Made by a program: the position numbers and the translations under genes
Source of the DNA: Terebella lapidaria
Taxonomy: Eukaryota > Annelida > Polychaeta > Terebellida > Terebellidae
Assembly: GCA_949152475.1 (NCBI GenBank)
Contig: OX424567.1
Location: 28,421,402 to 28,485,401, forward strand
Reading direction: 5' to 3'
DNA length: 64,000 nucleotides
Notes under the pieces: model-generated
What the model was told of the DNA's origin: nothing
The model's database searches: none
The model's input: the letters and a program-made list of their open reading frames with translations, nothing else
Shown: positions 11,846-24,108 of the stretch, in pieces
Layout of the letters: every line of letters begins with the position of its first letter
Position numbering within the stretch: the stretch's first letter is position 1

Positions 11846-13036
11846 TTTCATATGAGCATTTCAGTACTGTTTTTCTATTATACAGGAAACTATTGAAATA
11901 TTGAACATATATGGTAAATACATTTATTGAGAAACAGCCTGATTGCATCATGACCTAGCATATTGTCATTATGGTTATGTACAAATGCTGGTATTTTTTA
12001 TGTCAGTTATTCTGAGCCACTTTCTTGGCAACTAATATAGAGAAAAGAATGAACTGACCAATTGGATAAGTGTGTGTGCCTATGATAAAAGTGAATCAAT
12101 AAATGAAACTAATGTCAAACAACTTGTAATCAAGAATTAAATTAACGATGGTTTTAATACTTGTGTTTCATGCTTGGTAGGTAATACTAGGTATATTAAT
12201 TTACTGAATTTTGTAAATAAAAATTTTTAATTAATCACTTTTATAAATTCCACTTGTACATGTTCTTGTATGTGTTGGCATGGCAGAATTGAACCATTTA
12301 CAATATTAATAATAAAAAATATATATGTTCTGAAAATATGTTGTGTATTCAGTTATTTTTTAGTAGTATTTAACCTCAGTATTGCAGATTAATATGACAG
12401 CTTGAGCAGTATACTGACTTGTTCTTGACATGCACATCATGTACTAGTATTTGAGCTTCTATGAACATGAGGAAAGCAGTGTGCACCTTGCAGGTGTGTT
12501 ACACATGACTGCACACACAGTCCAGGCAGGTGCCTGTAGCATGTGGCACACAAGATTCCTGTAAACAAAGTATATCTGCTTGTTCTCACTTATTCAACTT
12601 ATTTGTCATACATCTTCCCCTTCCAGACAATGAATGAATATTCCATAGGTGTACAAGGGTTAAAAAAGTAGTCCCCTTGGAAGTGAACCTGTGGCCATGA
12701 TGGATTTGTTGTTCAGTTCTCACAGCAGAGTCAACTTCAAAAATCCATTGTATGGTTTTGAGGGGGAAATCTAAAAAAGTAAGGCTCGGCTCATAGACTT
12801 GGGTATGTGGCAATTGTTGGAAAAATAGTTAGCAGATTTGTTAATGTATATTTCTATATGAACGGTGACGCGTAAAATTGTGTAATTTAACTTTGTCATT
12901 TGGCATCCTAAAATTTGATTAAATACTTCAAAATTCTTCTTTAATATAATATTGCTTGCTCAAATGCTATTTCTAGTCCTTTTTCCCCATATTGGGTTTG
13001 ATAAAAATAATTTAGTAATATTCAATGCTGCAATAT
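11846..13036. other. No gene recognised
   Basis: AT-rich sequence with no splice-bounded or family-like exon. The minus-strand ORF at 12586-12813 has no recognisable motif. Confidence 0.5.
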
Positions 13037-13262
13037 TTACTGTGCTACACAAAAAAATGGTGGGTATTTCTGAATCTTAACCAACATTGTTGATCTCAAA
13101 AGATTAGTGGACTGGACCCTCCTTGCACATTCCACGTGGAGGTCACCAGATTTCATTTTTTCAATATCTGCCAGCCCCTCGGAGAGCCCTTTCAATTCCT
13201 CTGCAATTGCAAACGGTGACAGCTTGCTCACTGGTTTACTGGGGTCGTCAGATCGAATAACC
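13037..13262 (-). pseudogene. LINE ORF1 (gag-like) fragment
   Basis: Minus-strand peptide containing KLSPFAIAEELKG and KMKSGDLHVECARR followed by an NLL segment. This pattern is typical of the nucleic-acid-binding ORF1 protein of I/Jockey-type LINEs. Only about 70 codons remain. It is the only LINE-derived piece I saw on the minus strand. Confidence 0.6.
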
Positions 13263-13827
13263 TGATGACTGTAACTCTAATGAATGTAACTCTGTTTCAG
13301 GATCAGAATCATAATCCAAAACTCGTTAGTTTTGGATTAAACTTTTTTCTTCTTCCTTTTTTTAAATGCCTGTCCAAACGGGATCGTCATCCGTCCGCCA
13401 GGTGTGCGTCTCGGTGACGTCCATGTCAGTCTTAAGTAAAATAAGAAGGCAAACATGAAAGAATCAGAATTCGTGATAGTGATGCATTATGTTCTACTTC
13501 TGAAATTATATGCTTCTAGTAAAAGTACCTCTGAGAGAGCAGTTGGTCAACCCAACTGACGCTGTTTGAAGGGCTCTGGAAACCCTGCGTTATGATCATG
13601 CTTGTTGATGCGAGTTATATGTTGGGTTTTAGCTTTCACTAAAAAATCCATACTCAACCATACAGATTTTGCCTTTGTTCATTGTATTTTTCTATTCTGA
13701 TTTCGCACAAGTTGCCATTAGGCTTCATTCATGGCTATTTTTCTATATTCATTGCTATTATTATTTACACGTCATACAAATGTCTTTATTTTATCAAAAT
13801 AATTTGGTGTGGTCAATTTGTGACTCC

Positions 13828-13876
13828 CACAGCTGACCAAGAGCATTCTGTCCCTGATGGTTTTTTTGGCTGGCGA
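13828..13876. repeat. Short match to unit C around 25066-25110
   Basis: CACAGCTGACCAAGAGCATT and the following TGG(T)TTTTTTTGGCTG match the end of the cysteine-containing ORF region of unit C. It is a detached fragment and marks another breakpoint of the duplicated units. Confidence 0.55.
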
Positions 13877-13879
13877 GTC

Positions 13880-14477
13880 TCTGCCGATTATGGCTGAGTA
13901 GTTTTCTGTATGGTATAGATAGAGAAACCCCTCGAGTAACCGGAGGTTATTAAACATGGAATCGGGCTGCCGCCCTCTCTATTTCTTAATTAAGGCATCA
14001 TCATCTCCTATTCATGATACTCTCGGTCAGGGTTAGAGCAAGCCCAAAGCGATATATGCAAGCTGTCCATCTTCAGTGCACAGAAAAAACAATATGTTAA
14101 TGTTTTCAGTACGTTGTATCGCTTGTTCTTACGAATGTGCATGTCTGGGATTGTGAAGACGTTGAATCCGATGTGAATTCTTGATTTTCTACTTCTTCCT
14201 CGAATTTCCTTCAGTATTCAAGATAACATGTCCTCTATAATGAAAACGTGAAGTAGTCCAGGGTCATGTCTGGGTAACTAGTCGAGACCTGGTCCGCATC
14301 CTCTTTTGGCCGCTTATATTCGGAGATTTTATATTTCCTGAATACGCCCAGAACTGAAAGCACGTATGTTTCTCCTGCGTTTGTCAATCACCATGTTTGG
14401 AAATCGTGTCAGGTTCGACATCCAGTTCTGCTGACTTTTTCATAAAACATATGGGCAGGTGGGAAGTATGGATCAAA
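13880..14477. other. No gene recognised
   Basis: No supported exon, repeat or RNA gene in this spacer between the fragment at 13828 and the LINE at 14478. Confidence 0.45.
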
Positions 14478-14935
14478 ACATCCTCTAGTTTTGGATATTT
14501 TAACTGAATATCAATATATTTTTCGAATGCATAAAGTTGTAGTATTTTGTTGGATACCCAGTCATGTGGACATTCCTGGGAATGAGCGTGCCAACAAGGC
14601 TGCCAGGGCAGCTCTTGATCGGGACGTCACATTTTCCAGGTTGCCACATTCTGATTTCAAGCTGCTCATCCACACGTACTTGTACGCAGAATGGCATTCA
14701 TTCGGGATATTGGGGTATATTTCTATTTTTAGACGTACAACTCAAGTCAACACGTTTGAGTCTAGATCTAGTCATCATTTCTTTCACCACTAACCTTGTA
14801 AGCTTCTACTGTTCACTACAAATTTTTAATTGTAGAGCTTGCGGTTTATCATTTTTGATACTACTTTTATATATTTGTTTGGCACTGAAATGGCCTTCTT
14901 GAGCCCAAAGTGCCGTTAAGCTTTATTTCTTCTCT
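14478..14935 (+). mobile_element. LINE fragment: RNase H segment joined to 3' UTR
   Basis: Encodes part of the RNase H domain (CWIPSHVDIPGNERANKAA) and then, at about 14701, jumps directly into the 3' UTR (GGGATATTGGGGTATATTTC), so the C-terminal CCHC-like region present at 50.8-51.0 kb is deleted. It ends with the hairpin and a TTC tail. Confidence 0.85.
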
Positions 14936-15119
14936 TCTCTTTATGACCAGATGGCACATGGTCAAACTTTTGGGTGCTCAAGTCACCGGATACCTTCTCT
15001 GTCATACTCATTTTGGGGGTTGCGTGTGCTATCATGAGTGGCGTTACAAGTGACCTTTTCTTGATCTTGTGCTGTTCCTTCTTTGCAAGAGCAATGCAGT
15101 CGTTCTCTCTGCAATTCAC

Positions 15120-15179
15120 CACTGAAATGGCCTTCTTGAGCCCAAAGTGCCGTTAAGCTTTATTCCTTCTTCTTCTTTT
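15120..15179 (+). mobile_element. 60-bp LINE tail insertion
   Basis: Begins at CACTGAAATGG and ends in TTC repeats. A perfect 10-bp duplication TGCAATTCAC flanks it (15110-15119 and 15180-15189). It lies in the DUF6589-like exon; unit D lacks it. Confidence 0.9.
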
Positions 15180-15711
15180 TGCAATTCACACAGGTCATTG
15201 ACCGTTCCGCAAGTCACGCACACCCCTTTGATACGTTTCCATTCCAAGTCAGCAACCGCGGCATCAATTTGGTCTGTGAGAGTATCCTTGGACTGATTCT
15301 CATTAGAACAAAATAGAATAGAGTAGAACATGTAGAACAGAACAAAACAAGTGAATAAAAGAAATGAACAAACAATGTAGCATATAGACGAGTATGATGG
15401 TACAATGTACTGCGTGGAAACAATTGATGCTATATTTTAAGCATGCAATATCGATTTACTAAATTTAATAATGAAAAAAAAACAAAAACAATAACAACTG
15501 TATCCTTTTAACCAGATGTATGTTTGGACAGGAAGGGTTCAATGTAGTCAATTGGATACGTACCTTCACTTCTAGCAGACCTTTTTTCCAAAGATGCGTA
15601 CGTCTGTGCCCAGTGTATGTGCTCTAGATGGACATACTAATGTGATCTTTGTTCATAAATTTCTTTCACTGTGTCCTTGAACTTTTCCTTCTCCTTTTTG
15701 ACGTGATTTAG

Positions 15712-15761
15712 GTTTGGCACTTGGATGGCCTTCTTGAGCCCAAAGCTTTTCCTTCTTCTTC
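15712..15761 (+). mobile_element. 50-bp LINE tail insertion, unit B copy
   Basis: Same insertion as at 292-341 in unit A, with GACGTGATTTAG at 15700-15711 and 15762-15773. Confidence 0.9.
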
Positions 15762-16404
15762 GACGTGATTTAGTTCCTGGGAACGTGCCGGGTCATTTTG
15801 CAGGACCGCAATTCTCTCACCAAAGTCTCAAATGGAAAACATGGAAGGAGGCTTATACATGGGGTTCTCTTGAATTTTGCCATATTCATCATCATCGAAC
15901 ACACGATCACCGACGATTCCACCTTATTTTTGGGGACTAGACCGCGTTTCCCTGCCGATGACTTGCTCGTTATCAAAGACATTCATCAGAACACCCCTTG
16001 GATGAGGTGGACTTTGAGCAGGCAGGTTCTTTGTCCAGTCTCGCACGGTTGTGTAGGAACCACCAGGAGCTGCACTTGACATAACGCCAACTGCTTGTTT
16101 TCTACCTGTATTCGTGTATACAGACAGGCTTTGCATGAAAGCGAACGGACTTACGAGGTTCTGCTTCCTGAGTTTGTAGATATTTTCCACTGCCTGTGAC
16201 AATTAGAATAGCGGAATAGTCCCTCTGCCATGTTTCTCTTCTTTACGGACAGCGCCGGAGATGAAATTCACCAACTCGCCATTTCTGCTTGACAGCCAAT
16301 TTTCCGGATTTAGTTTCAACAGGTCTTCGAGGCTCTGGAACTGTTGACCGATTTCAGACGTGTCCTCGTATATTGCCTTACTCTGAGAGGATCCCATACA
16401 GAAA

Positions 16405-16424
16405 CTTTATTTCTTCTTCTTCTT
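16405..16424 (+). mobile_element. 20-bp tail-only LINE insertion, unit B copy
   Basis: CTTTATTTC plus TTC repeats between CCCATACAGAAA (16393-16404) and CCCATGCAGAAA (16425-16436); orthologous to 985-1007. Confidence 0.85.
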
Positions 16425-17030
16425 CCCATGCAGAAAGCCAGTTCCTCTAGTTCTTACGGTAAAGCCTCTGGAAGTCCTTTAATAAATTGACTTTTCTTTT
16501 CTGCAGAAAGTTCACTCTACTCTAAGCAAGAAATCCACTTTCTCGTCTCTTACCATTGGCCCGGACCGATATGCTGCCGCATCGTGGTCATTCCGGTAGG
16601 TGTGGACGCCTGTGTTCTGCGCTGGTGACAACCGAAGGAGTGATCTCTTCCTCAAAATCGTGCATTTCCACACTTCTCTCCATAACTTTATCCGATGGTG
16701 CTTTTCGTCTCCTGTTGCACAAAGTTATGTCTCTTGAACACAGCACATGGCCGTCTACATTCGGATCATCTGCATGGACGTCAATGCCGAACAACCGACG
16801 AAGTTCTTCAGCAAATATCAGTTTGTTCATCCCGCGGCGGTCGTGTGATTTTTGCCAATCTCAGCACAAATACGCCCACAGACATGGCAGGTGTTTTCAA
16901 GGTGCGGCCTTTCCATAACTACAGAGTTGAAAACCATGATATATTTCATTCATTCAATTAAAGATAATTGTTAGTCAGTGCGGCAGCGTCCCCAATGTGT
17001 AGTATATTAGTGTTCACCCCATCACGCAAC

Positions 17031-17043
17031 TTTTGGCGGGGAA
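17031..17043. promoter_or_regulatory. E2F-type site upstream of copy B
   Basis: TTTTGGCGGGGAA, as in unit A, about 115 bp upstream of the minus-strand start codon. Confidence 0.45.
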
Positions 17044-17483
17044 TTTATTCCCATGCATTTTTCATTATAAAATCAAGGATTTTATACCAGTGTACGATAA
17101 ATATGCCCTATATTTATGTTTACGTAAAAGCAACGAGAAACACAATTGACTTTCAACACACAAACTTATAGAAATTTGGCATGACTTTCGTTCATATGAC
17201 CAATAATCTTCTATTTCTAATACATCTTTCTAATTGTTTAAAGACGCGAGTATATTCAAGGAATGTAACAATAACTTTTTGGGGAAAATGGTCCTATCTT
17301 ATATTCTTGGTGAGATTAAACGTGTGGGAGTTTCTTGTTTTGATACGTGTCCCCAACAGCACTATTATCAAGTTTCAGCTTGAGCAATTGCTTCTTGCCA
17401 CTGCGTCAATTTTTTTCATATTATAACGTATTATGTTATGTTTTGTCACATGTAACCTTCTTCTAGAAACGTCTTGCTCTCAG

Positions 17484-18187
17484 TCAGATCTGGCTTTCGT
17501 GGCGGCTGGGGTGTACTCCGACTTCGGTGTAGGCCCATCCTTTGGTAATATGATGAGAAAGCATCTGTTTGAAGTACTGCCCTAATCTAATTATGCCTTT
17601 CGAGTTCAGAAGAATAAGGTCTCTCCTCCCTGATGGATAACGCATGCGGTACAATTCAGCTATCGGTTGGCCTTGGCGCATGAACGGTTTGCGAGTACTG
17701 ATGAAGTGTACTCCCCATTTAAGTGCATAATCTCTAACTCTGTTGTTTAGTGCCATAACTTTTTCTCCGGTTATGCGGAATCAACCACTCTTGGCAGAAC
17801 TGCTGAAATAATAAGTTTGGTCTCCGGCTTACCATCCTTACTGTGCCTTATGGCGTTGATGAGATGAACATATGGTCCACTATTTCATCGACTGTCTCAC
17901 CGTTAGCAATATTATTGCGACCCACAGACAAGATGGTAAAATCATCCAAGACTATGCCTCCCGGCCTAGGTTCCGTTCGACATCCTGGATGGTGGCTCTA
18001 GGTGAATAGTATACCGTGGTTCCAGGGATGTGTCATGAATAGAAGCCCCGATGACAGCAGTTTTTCTGCTCGAAGACAGAAGCTGCCCAGTAGCCTTCAG
18101 GGTTCTCCTCTTGGGTCCTGATGCTTGTGCATTTTCACGAAAAGCGGCACTCCAGCACCCGTCTTTCACACAATTCGTCCTTTGCAT
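17484..18187 (-). pseudogene. SGNH-hydrolase-like pseudogene, copy B
   Basis: Near-identical to copy A, with the same 10-bp deletion after the GASI block and the same leucine at the catalytic-histidine position (DLILLNSKG). A CAG is restored in B near 18056 relative to A, giving GASIHDTS in one frame. Confidence 0.6.
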
Positions 18188-19381
18188 TATGGGATACCGA
18201 AAATAGTTCCAACATGGATGCCTCTATGAATCGAAATAAGTTTGAATGTTTGTGATATTTTGTTACAGACAGGACATATTGTCGAAAACTATACAATTTT
18301 TAAAGAGATTATGATAGAATAACTCCAGTAGCGGTGTCCGTGGCATGGCAATCTTTAGTGCCTCCTGAAAAACCCATGGCTGAGTCATGACTGGCGGGTC
18401 GATCCATGCAAAACAAGAAATCACGTGCTCGTGTTTACAAAATGTGCATTAATACGGACTATTTGTTACCGCGCATTGACACGGTCCCCTGATTCAGGGG
18501 ACCAGAGAATCGGTTATTACAAAGACGGGTGCTTCGGAGTGCCGTCTGGTGGACAAAACGGATGCTTGTGGGCTGGGTGCGGCCATGGTGTTCGGACTGA
18601 ACATGCTGAAGGCGCTACAAGAATGAATGCGCTACAAGAATGCAACACATGTGCAAGGAGTACAGTAGGATGTGGGGAATGGATACACCGGGTACACAAT
18701 GAACACTGTCATGAATTTCAGCATGATTAGCATGGTTCGGATATGTAATGCTGATCATGCCTGAACCGGGGAGTGGGGAGGGTAATGCAAGAAGGAATAA
18801 TCATGATAATATTATCATGGTTTTGGGATTTTGCTTAGAATCAGAATCATACTGAGTATCACATTTGTCATTTGTATGAGCATGACCCGAAGGTATTCGT
18901 GTTATTGGTCATGATATAAGGACGCATGCCACTATGATATAATAACAATAATAACATATATACAGCATGTGATGCGCAAGATAATTGCGGTGGGATCACA
19001 CGCGGACATTTCCAGCATGATTATACATGGTCTAGCCTAATGCCCAGCATGATTATACATGGTATAGCCCAACACCCTCAAACGGGGCTTTCCCATGTGG
19101 TAACTGGACAATCTCGTCGTCTGCATCACATTGATACAAGACGCGCGTATCATGAATATAAGGGGCATAGGTATGTGTCGGAGGAGTTGGAGTGCTCGTC
19201 AACAACATTCGATCATTGAACGGACCAGCACTGTCCAGGAGAAATGACAATTGTCTCGTTCTTTGCGTAGTCGATGATGTTAACAGAACATCTTATGGAA
19301 GCAATATCATGTCCCAGGACCTTCCTCAAAGACGACATGAGACAACAAGGAACAGTAAAGTAATCGAGGGAGTTCCACTAA
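18188..19381. other. Non-coding part of unit B
   Basis: Counterpart of 2776-3963. It has an extra duplication around 18616-18640 (GCGCTACAAGAATG repeated). No gene seen. Confidence 0.5.
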
Positions 19382-19624
19382 GACCTTCGGGAAATTGGGA
19401 TATACTCTCATTTTTAGACATACAATTCTAGTCAACTCGTTTGAGTCTAAATCTAGTCATCAATATGTTCACAATTAATCTTGTGAGCTTTTACTGTTCA
19501 CTGCAAATGTTCAATTGTAGAACTTGCGGTTTTATCATTCTTGATACTACTTTTATATCCTTGTTTGGCACTGAAATGGCGTTCTTGAGCCCAAAGTGCC
19601 GTTAAGCTTTATTCCTTCTTCTTC
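19382..19624 (+). mobile_element. LINE 3' UTR insertion, unit B
   Basis: Orthologous to 3964-4206 in unit A, ending in the hairpin and TTC tail, with CCACTAAGACC / CCACGAAGATC flanks. Confidence 0.85.
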
Positions 19625-19697
19625 CACGAAGATCTTACGCCCATTGACAACAATGTGCAAGGGGCTACACCACTGTATATTTTCTCCGCTAAATGTA

Positions 19698-20150
19698 CTA
19701 GATGTACACTGAAGTGAGTCGCATCATGCACAGATATGACTTCGTGTATTGTATCTTCTGGATGTCGCCAGTCTCATGGCGCAAACTAGATAAATAGAGT
19801 AGACAATGGGGACCACCGTGATTCGTGTCAAAATGCAGCAAGACACAAATGATGTCGAAATTCTGCAAAGGACCACAAACTGAAGTATACCGATGGGATG
19901 CCAATTTAATGGGCTTCGAACATTCCCAGTGTGTCAAAGTGAAAGCAACGCCGATGGCTGTGATGATGGTTATTAAATGATAATATTCGGGGAAAGGTCC
20001 TACGCCGGAATTAGTCGTTGCTGGTGTAGGTATAACGTCCCCCGTTTTGTGTGGAACAACCAAAGGGGTGTCATGAACAGGGAGAGGATTTTGTAGAATG
20101 CTTATCAGTAAGGCGAGTTTTCGATTAGCAATGACAAGGTAGATCACTAC
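19698..20150 (-). pseudogene. Envelope glycoprotein C-terminal fragment, copy B
   Basis: Open minus-strand frame of 149 codons with the membrane segment and tail as in copy A. The tail region (19820-19870) resembles unit D more than unit A. The N-terminal envelope domains are absent. Confidence 0.6.
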
Positions 20151-20504
20151 AACAAAGGATACCTACGGAAGCCCAAAGGTGACATGCGCGTAAAAAAATT
20201 CTATGTCTTTTCCAGCAAAAAGCTAACACGTTCGAACGTGGAAGCATTTAACACCATCACGTTCGCACGTGGAAAGAGTTAAAGCTATTGCGTTTACATG
20301 TTCGGAAATATTATCGGTATGCAAATTACAGTTATGAAGTGTTCGTCTATGAAGCCACGTTTGGAAATCGTCCAGTTCGGCATTCAGTATCGGAAAGTGA
20401 AATTAAGATTACATGTTAGTTTCTTAGAACCTCCTCGTTGTAACTGATGGATAAATGGTGGTCAGCTTGTACCCACGAGAATACCAATAGTTCTTTTAAA
20501 ATAT

Positions 20505-20840
20505 TCAACCACCAATTACCACAAAAATATTATCAATAAGAAAATTAACCATATTTACCACATCTATTTCAGTATTGTATGGACCATCAGAGTCGACTTT
20601 AACAAGAACACAAAATATGATTGTGGTCAGGAACAAGTTGGACTGAGGATTTCCCTCACCTTTGAAGTAACACGTATTCATGGTTCCGTCTTCTTCAAGT
20701 TCATAAAAGAATATACCCCACCAATAACGGTAGTAATAACGGTAACAGTTCTCGCAGATCCTACCGATTTGTCCTGGCATGAAATTCACCAACACGCCAT
20801 TTCTGCTTGACAGCCAAGTTTCCGGATTTAGTTTCAACAT
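20505..20840 (-). pseudogene. Chimeric ORF across the B/C junction
   Basis: The frame begins in the DUF6589-like gene of unit C (KLNPETWLSSRNGVLV) and passes near 20775 into the cysteine-containing ORF of unit B (YYRYWWGIFFYELEEDG). The junction falls at GGCA, shared by the two parent sequences. It is an open 111-codon fusion created by rearrangement; expression is unknown. Confidence 0.6.
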
Positions 20841-21374
20841 GTCATCGAGACTCTGGAACTGTTTACCGATTTCAGACGTGTCCTCGTATATTGCCTATAT
20901 CCTCGTGTATATTTTCTTTTCTGCAGAAAGTTCACTCAACTCTCTTAGCAAGAAATCCACTTTCTCATCTCTTACCATTGGCCCGGACCGATATGCTGCC
21001 GCATCGTGGTCATTCCGGTAGGTGTGGACGCGTTGTTCTGCGCTGGTGTGAACCGAAGGAGTGATCTCTTCCTCAAAATCGTTCATTTCCACACTTGTCT
21101 CCATAACTTTATCCGATGGTGCTTTTCGTCTCATGTTGAACAAAGTTCTGTCTCTTGAACACAGCACATGGCCATGCACATTCGGATCATCTGCGTGGAC
21201 GTCAATGCTGGACAACCGACGAAGTTTTTCAGCAAATATCAGTTTGTTCGTCCCAGCAGCGGTCGTGTGATTTTTTGCTAATCTCAGCACAATTACGCCC
21301 ACAGACACGGCAGGTGTTTTTTCAACGCCCGGCCTTTCCTTAACTACAGAGTTGAAAACCATTATATATTTCAT
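20776..21374 (-). pseudogene. DUF6589-like protein, copy C (N-terminal part)
   Basis: The usual start codon is lost (AAG in place of ATG near 21340), though an upstream in-frame ATG at 21374 opens the frame. A frameshift removes the cysteine cluster (reads KTPAVSVGVIV), after which the reading agrees with copy D from TNKLIFAE onward. The 3' end is lost at the B/C junction, and the 17-23-bp tail insertion of the other copies is absent because that region is deleted. Confidence 0.6.
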
Positions 21375-21455
21375 TCATTCAATTAAAGATAATTCGTAGT
21401 CAGTGCGGCAGCGTCCCCAACGTGTAGTATATTAGTGTTCACCCCATCACGTAAC

Positions 21456-21468
21456 TTTTGGCGGGAAA
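21456..21468. promoter_or_regulatory. E2F consensus site upstream of copy C
   Basis: TTTTGGCGGGAAA, the exact E2F palindrome core, about 115 bp upstream of the ancestral start position. Confidence 0.5.
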
Positions 21469-21924
21469 TTTATTCCCATGCATTTTTCATGATAAATTTT
21501 ATAACAGTGTACGATAAATATGCCCTATATTTATGTTTAGCAACGAGAAACACAATTGACTTTCAACACACAAACTTCTAGAAAGGCATGACTTTCGTTT
21601 ATATGACCAATCAGCTTCTATTTCTAATACATCGTTCTAATTTTTACATTCATTGAATATACTCGCGTCTTTAAACAATTGACACCCATTAGACGTGGCC
21701 TATGTGATTATTTCTTTTGGTAAAATGGTCTTACCTTATATTCTTTGAGATGAAACGTGTTTCTAGTTTTGATATGCGTGTCCCGAACAACACTATTATC
21801 AAGTTTCAGCTAGAGCAATTGGTTCTTGCCACTGCGTCAATTTTTTTCGGATCAACACTGCGCCGTATTATGTGTTACGTTCGTTGCATGTAACCTTCCA
21901 TTGGTAACGTCTTGCTCTCAGTTA

Positions 21925-22510
21925 GATCTGGCTTTCGTCGTGGCGACTGGGGTGTACTCCGACTTCGATGCGGGCACATCCCTGTTTGAAGTACTACCCT
22001 AATCTAAGGTCCCTCCTCCCTGATGGATAACGCATGCGGTATAATTCAGCTATGGGTTGGCCTTGGCGCATGAACAGTTTGTGAGTACTGATGAAGTCCC
22101 CATTTACTTGCATAATCTCTAACTTGTTGTTTAGTGTCATAACTTTTTCTCGGGTTGTGTCCCAATCAACTACTCTTGGTAGAACTGCTGAAATAATAAT
22201 TTTGGTCTCCGGCTTACCATTCTTACTGTGCCTTATGGCGTTAAGTTTCATTGACTGTCTCGCCAATAGTAATATTATTGTTACCCACAGACAAGATGGC
22301 AACGTCACCCAAGACATATGCCTCCCGGCGTAGGTTACGTGCGACATCCTGGATGGTGGCTCCAGGTGTCAAATAGTATACCGTGGTTCCAGGGATCTGT
22401 CATAATTCCCTCTGAATAGAAGCCCCGATAATATAGCTGCCCAGTAGCCTTCAGGGTTCTCCCCTTGGGTCCTGATGCTTGTGCGCTGGGTGCGGCCATG
22501 GTGTTTGGAC
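21925..22510 (-). pseudogene. SGNH-hydrolase-like pseudogene, copy C
   Basis: Shortened by several deletions: the DLILLNSKG block is lost and the frame goes straight from RRDL to RLG. The GASIQREL segment is followed by an in-frame TGA, the same TGA as in unit D. Confidence 0.55.
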
Positions 22511-23200
22511 TAAACATGCTGAAGGCGCTACAAGAATGCAACACATGTGCAAGGAGTACAGTAGGATGTGGGGACTAGACACACCGGGTACACAATGAAC
22601 ACTGTCATGAATTTCAGCATGATTAGCATGGTTCGGATATGTAATGCTGATCATGCCTGAACCGGGGAGTGGGGAGGGTAATGCAAGAAGGAATAATCAT
22701 GATAATATTATCATGGTTTCGGGATTTTGCTTAGAATCAGAATATACTGAGTATCACATTTGTCATTTGTATGAGCATGACCCGAAGGTATTCGTGTTAT
22801 TGGTCATGATATAAGGACGCATGCCACTATGATATAATAACAATAATAACATACAGCATGTGATACGCAAGATAATTGCGGTGGGATCACACGCGGACAT
22901 ATCCAGCATGATTATACATGGTATAGCCTAACACCCTTAATCATGTTAAACGGGACTTTCCCATGTGTCATGTAACCCTGGTAACTGGGACAATCTCGTC
23001 GTCTGCATCACATTGATACAAGACGCGTGTATCATGAATATCACGAGCATAGGTACGTGTCGGAGGAGTTGGAGTGCTCGTCAACAACATTCGATCATTG
23101 AGCGGACCAGCACTGTGAATACCAACATGAGCGCAAGAGTCGTTTGGAGAAGAACAATGACAAGGCGGAATGACAAGTGTCTTGTTCTTCGCGTACTCCA
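22511..23200. other. Non-coding part of unit C
   Basis: Counterpart of 2776-3963, with the same conserved GCATGATTATACATGGT segments. No gene seen. Confidence 0.45.
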
Positions 23201-23388
23201 GTCATCAATATGTTCGTAATTAACCTTGTAAGCTTTTAATATTCACTGCAAATATTTAATTGTAGTCACTGCAAATATTTAATTGTAGAACTTGCGGTTT
23301 TATCATTTTTGATACTACTTTTATATCCTTGTTTGGCACTGAAATGGCCTTCTTGAGCCCAAAGTGCCGTTAAACTTTGTTTCTTCTT
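23201..23388 (+). mobile_element. LINE 3' end insertion, unit C
   Basis: Ends with the hairpin and TTC tail. It includes a tandem duplication of TCACTGCAAATATTTAATTG (about 23246-23290). The flanks TTCTTCGCGTACTCC and TTCTTCGTGTAGTCC look like a target duplication at the same position used by the larger insertion in unit D (30545). Confidence 0.8.
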
Positions 23389-23499
23389 CGTGTAGTCCAT
23401 AATGTTGACAGAACATCTTATGGAAGCAATATCATGTCTCGGGACCTTCCTCAAAGACGACATGAGACAACAAGGAACAGTAAAGTAATCGGGGGAGTT

Positions 23500-24108
23500 C
23501 CACTAAGATCGTAGGCCCATTGACAACAATGTGCAAGGGGCTACACCACTGTACAAACGGTGGAGTCACATCATGTATGGATATTAGGCGAGGACTAAAG
23601 TACTTCGTGTATTGTATCTTCTGGATGTCGCCAGTCACATGGCGCAAACTAGATAAATAGAGTAGACACTGTGGACCACCGTGATAGGTGCTCAAATGCA
23701 GAAAGACACGAATATTGTCGAAATTCTGCAAAGGATTACAAACTAAAGTATACCGACGGGATGCCAATTTGATGGGATTCGAACATTCCCATTGTGTCAA
23801 AGTGAAACAACGCCGATGGCTGTGATGATGGTTATTAAATGATAATATTCGGGGAAAGGTCCTACGCCGGAATTAGTCGTTGCTGGTGTAGGTATAACGT
23901 CCCCCGTTTTGTGTGGAACAACCAAAGGGGTGCCATGAACAGGGGGAGGATTTTGTAGAATGCTTATCAGTAAGGCGAGTTCTCGATTAGCAATGACAAG
24001 GTAGCTCACTACAACAAAGAACCTACGGAAGCCCATAGGTGACATGCGCGTAAAAAAAATTCTATGTCTTTTCCAGCAAAAAGCTAGCACGTTCGAACGT
24101 GGAAGCAT
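23500..24108 (-). pseudogene. Envelope glycoprotein C-terminal fragment, copy C
   Basis: Minus-strand frames 24108-23797 and 23800-23432 together cover the Thr/Pro-rich stretch, the membrane segment and the tail. A one-base loss at about 23800 (AAACAACG versus AAAGCAACG) splits them inside the membrane segment. Confidence 0.6.

Larger units (their letters stand above)
14940..16916 (-). pseudogene. DUF6589-like zinc-binding protein, copy B
   Basis: Start codon at 16916; same frame defects as copy A, plus three LINE tail insertions (15120-15179, 15712-15761, 16405-16424). The 3' part (15330-14940) includes a CVTCG motif and a lysine-rich segment ending HVPSGHKEK, which in D continues into the DUF6589 core. 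The core itself is absent because the LINE at 14478-14935 replaces it. Confidence 0.6.
14936..20775. repeat. Segmental duplication unit B
   Basis: Near-identical to unit A from 15422 onward, and extending further left to cover the middle of the DUF6589-like gene (14940-15420), which A lacks because of the window edge. It ends at a chimeric junction near 20775, where the cysteine-containing ORF is joined to the start region of the next DUF6589-like copy in unit C. Around 19.82-19.87 kb B looks more like D than like A, suggesting exchange between copies. Confidence 0.85.
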
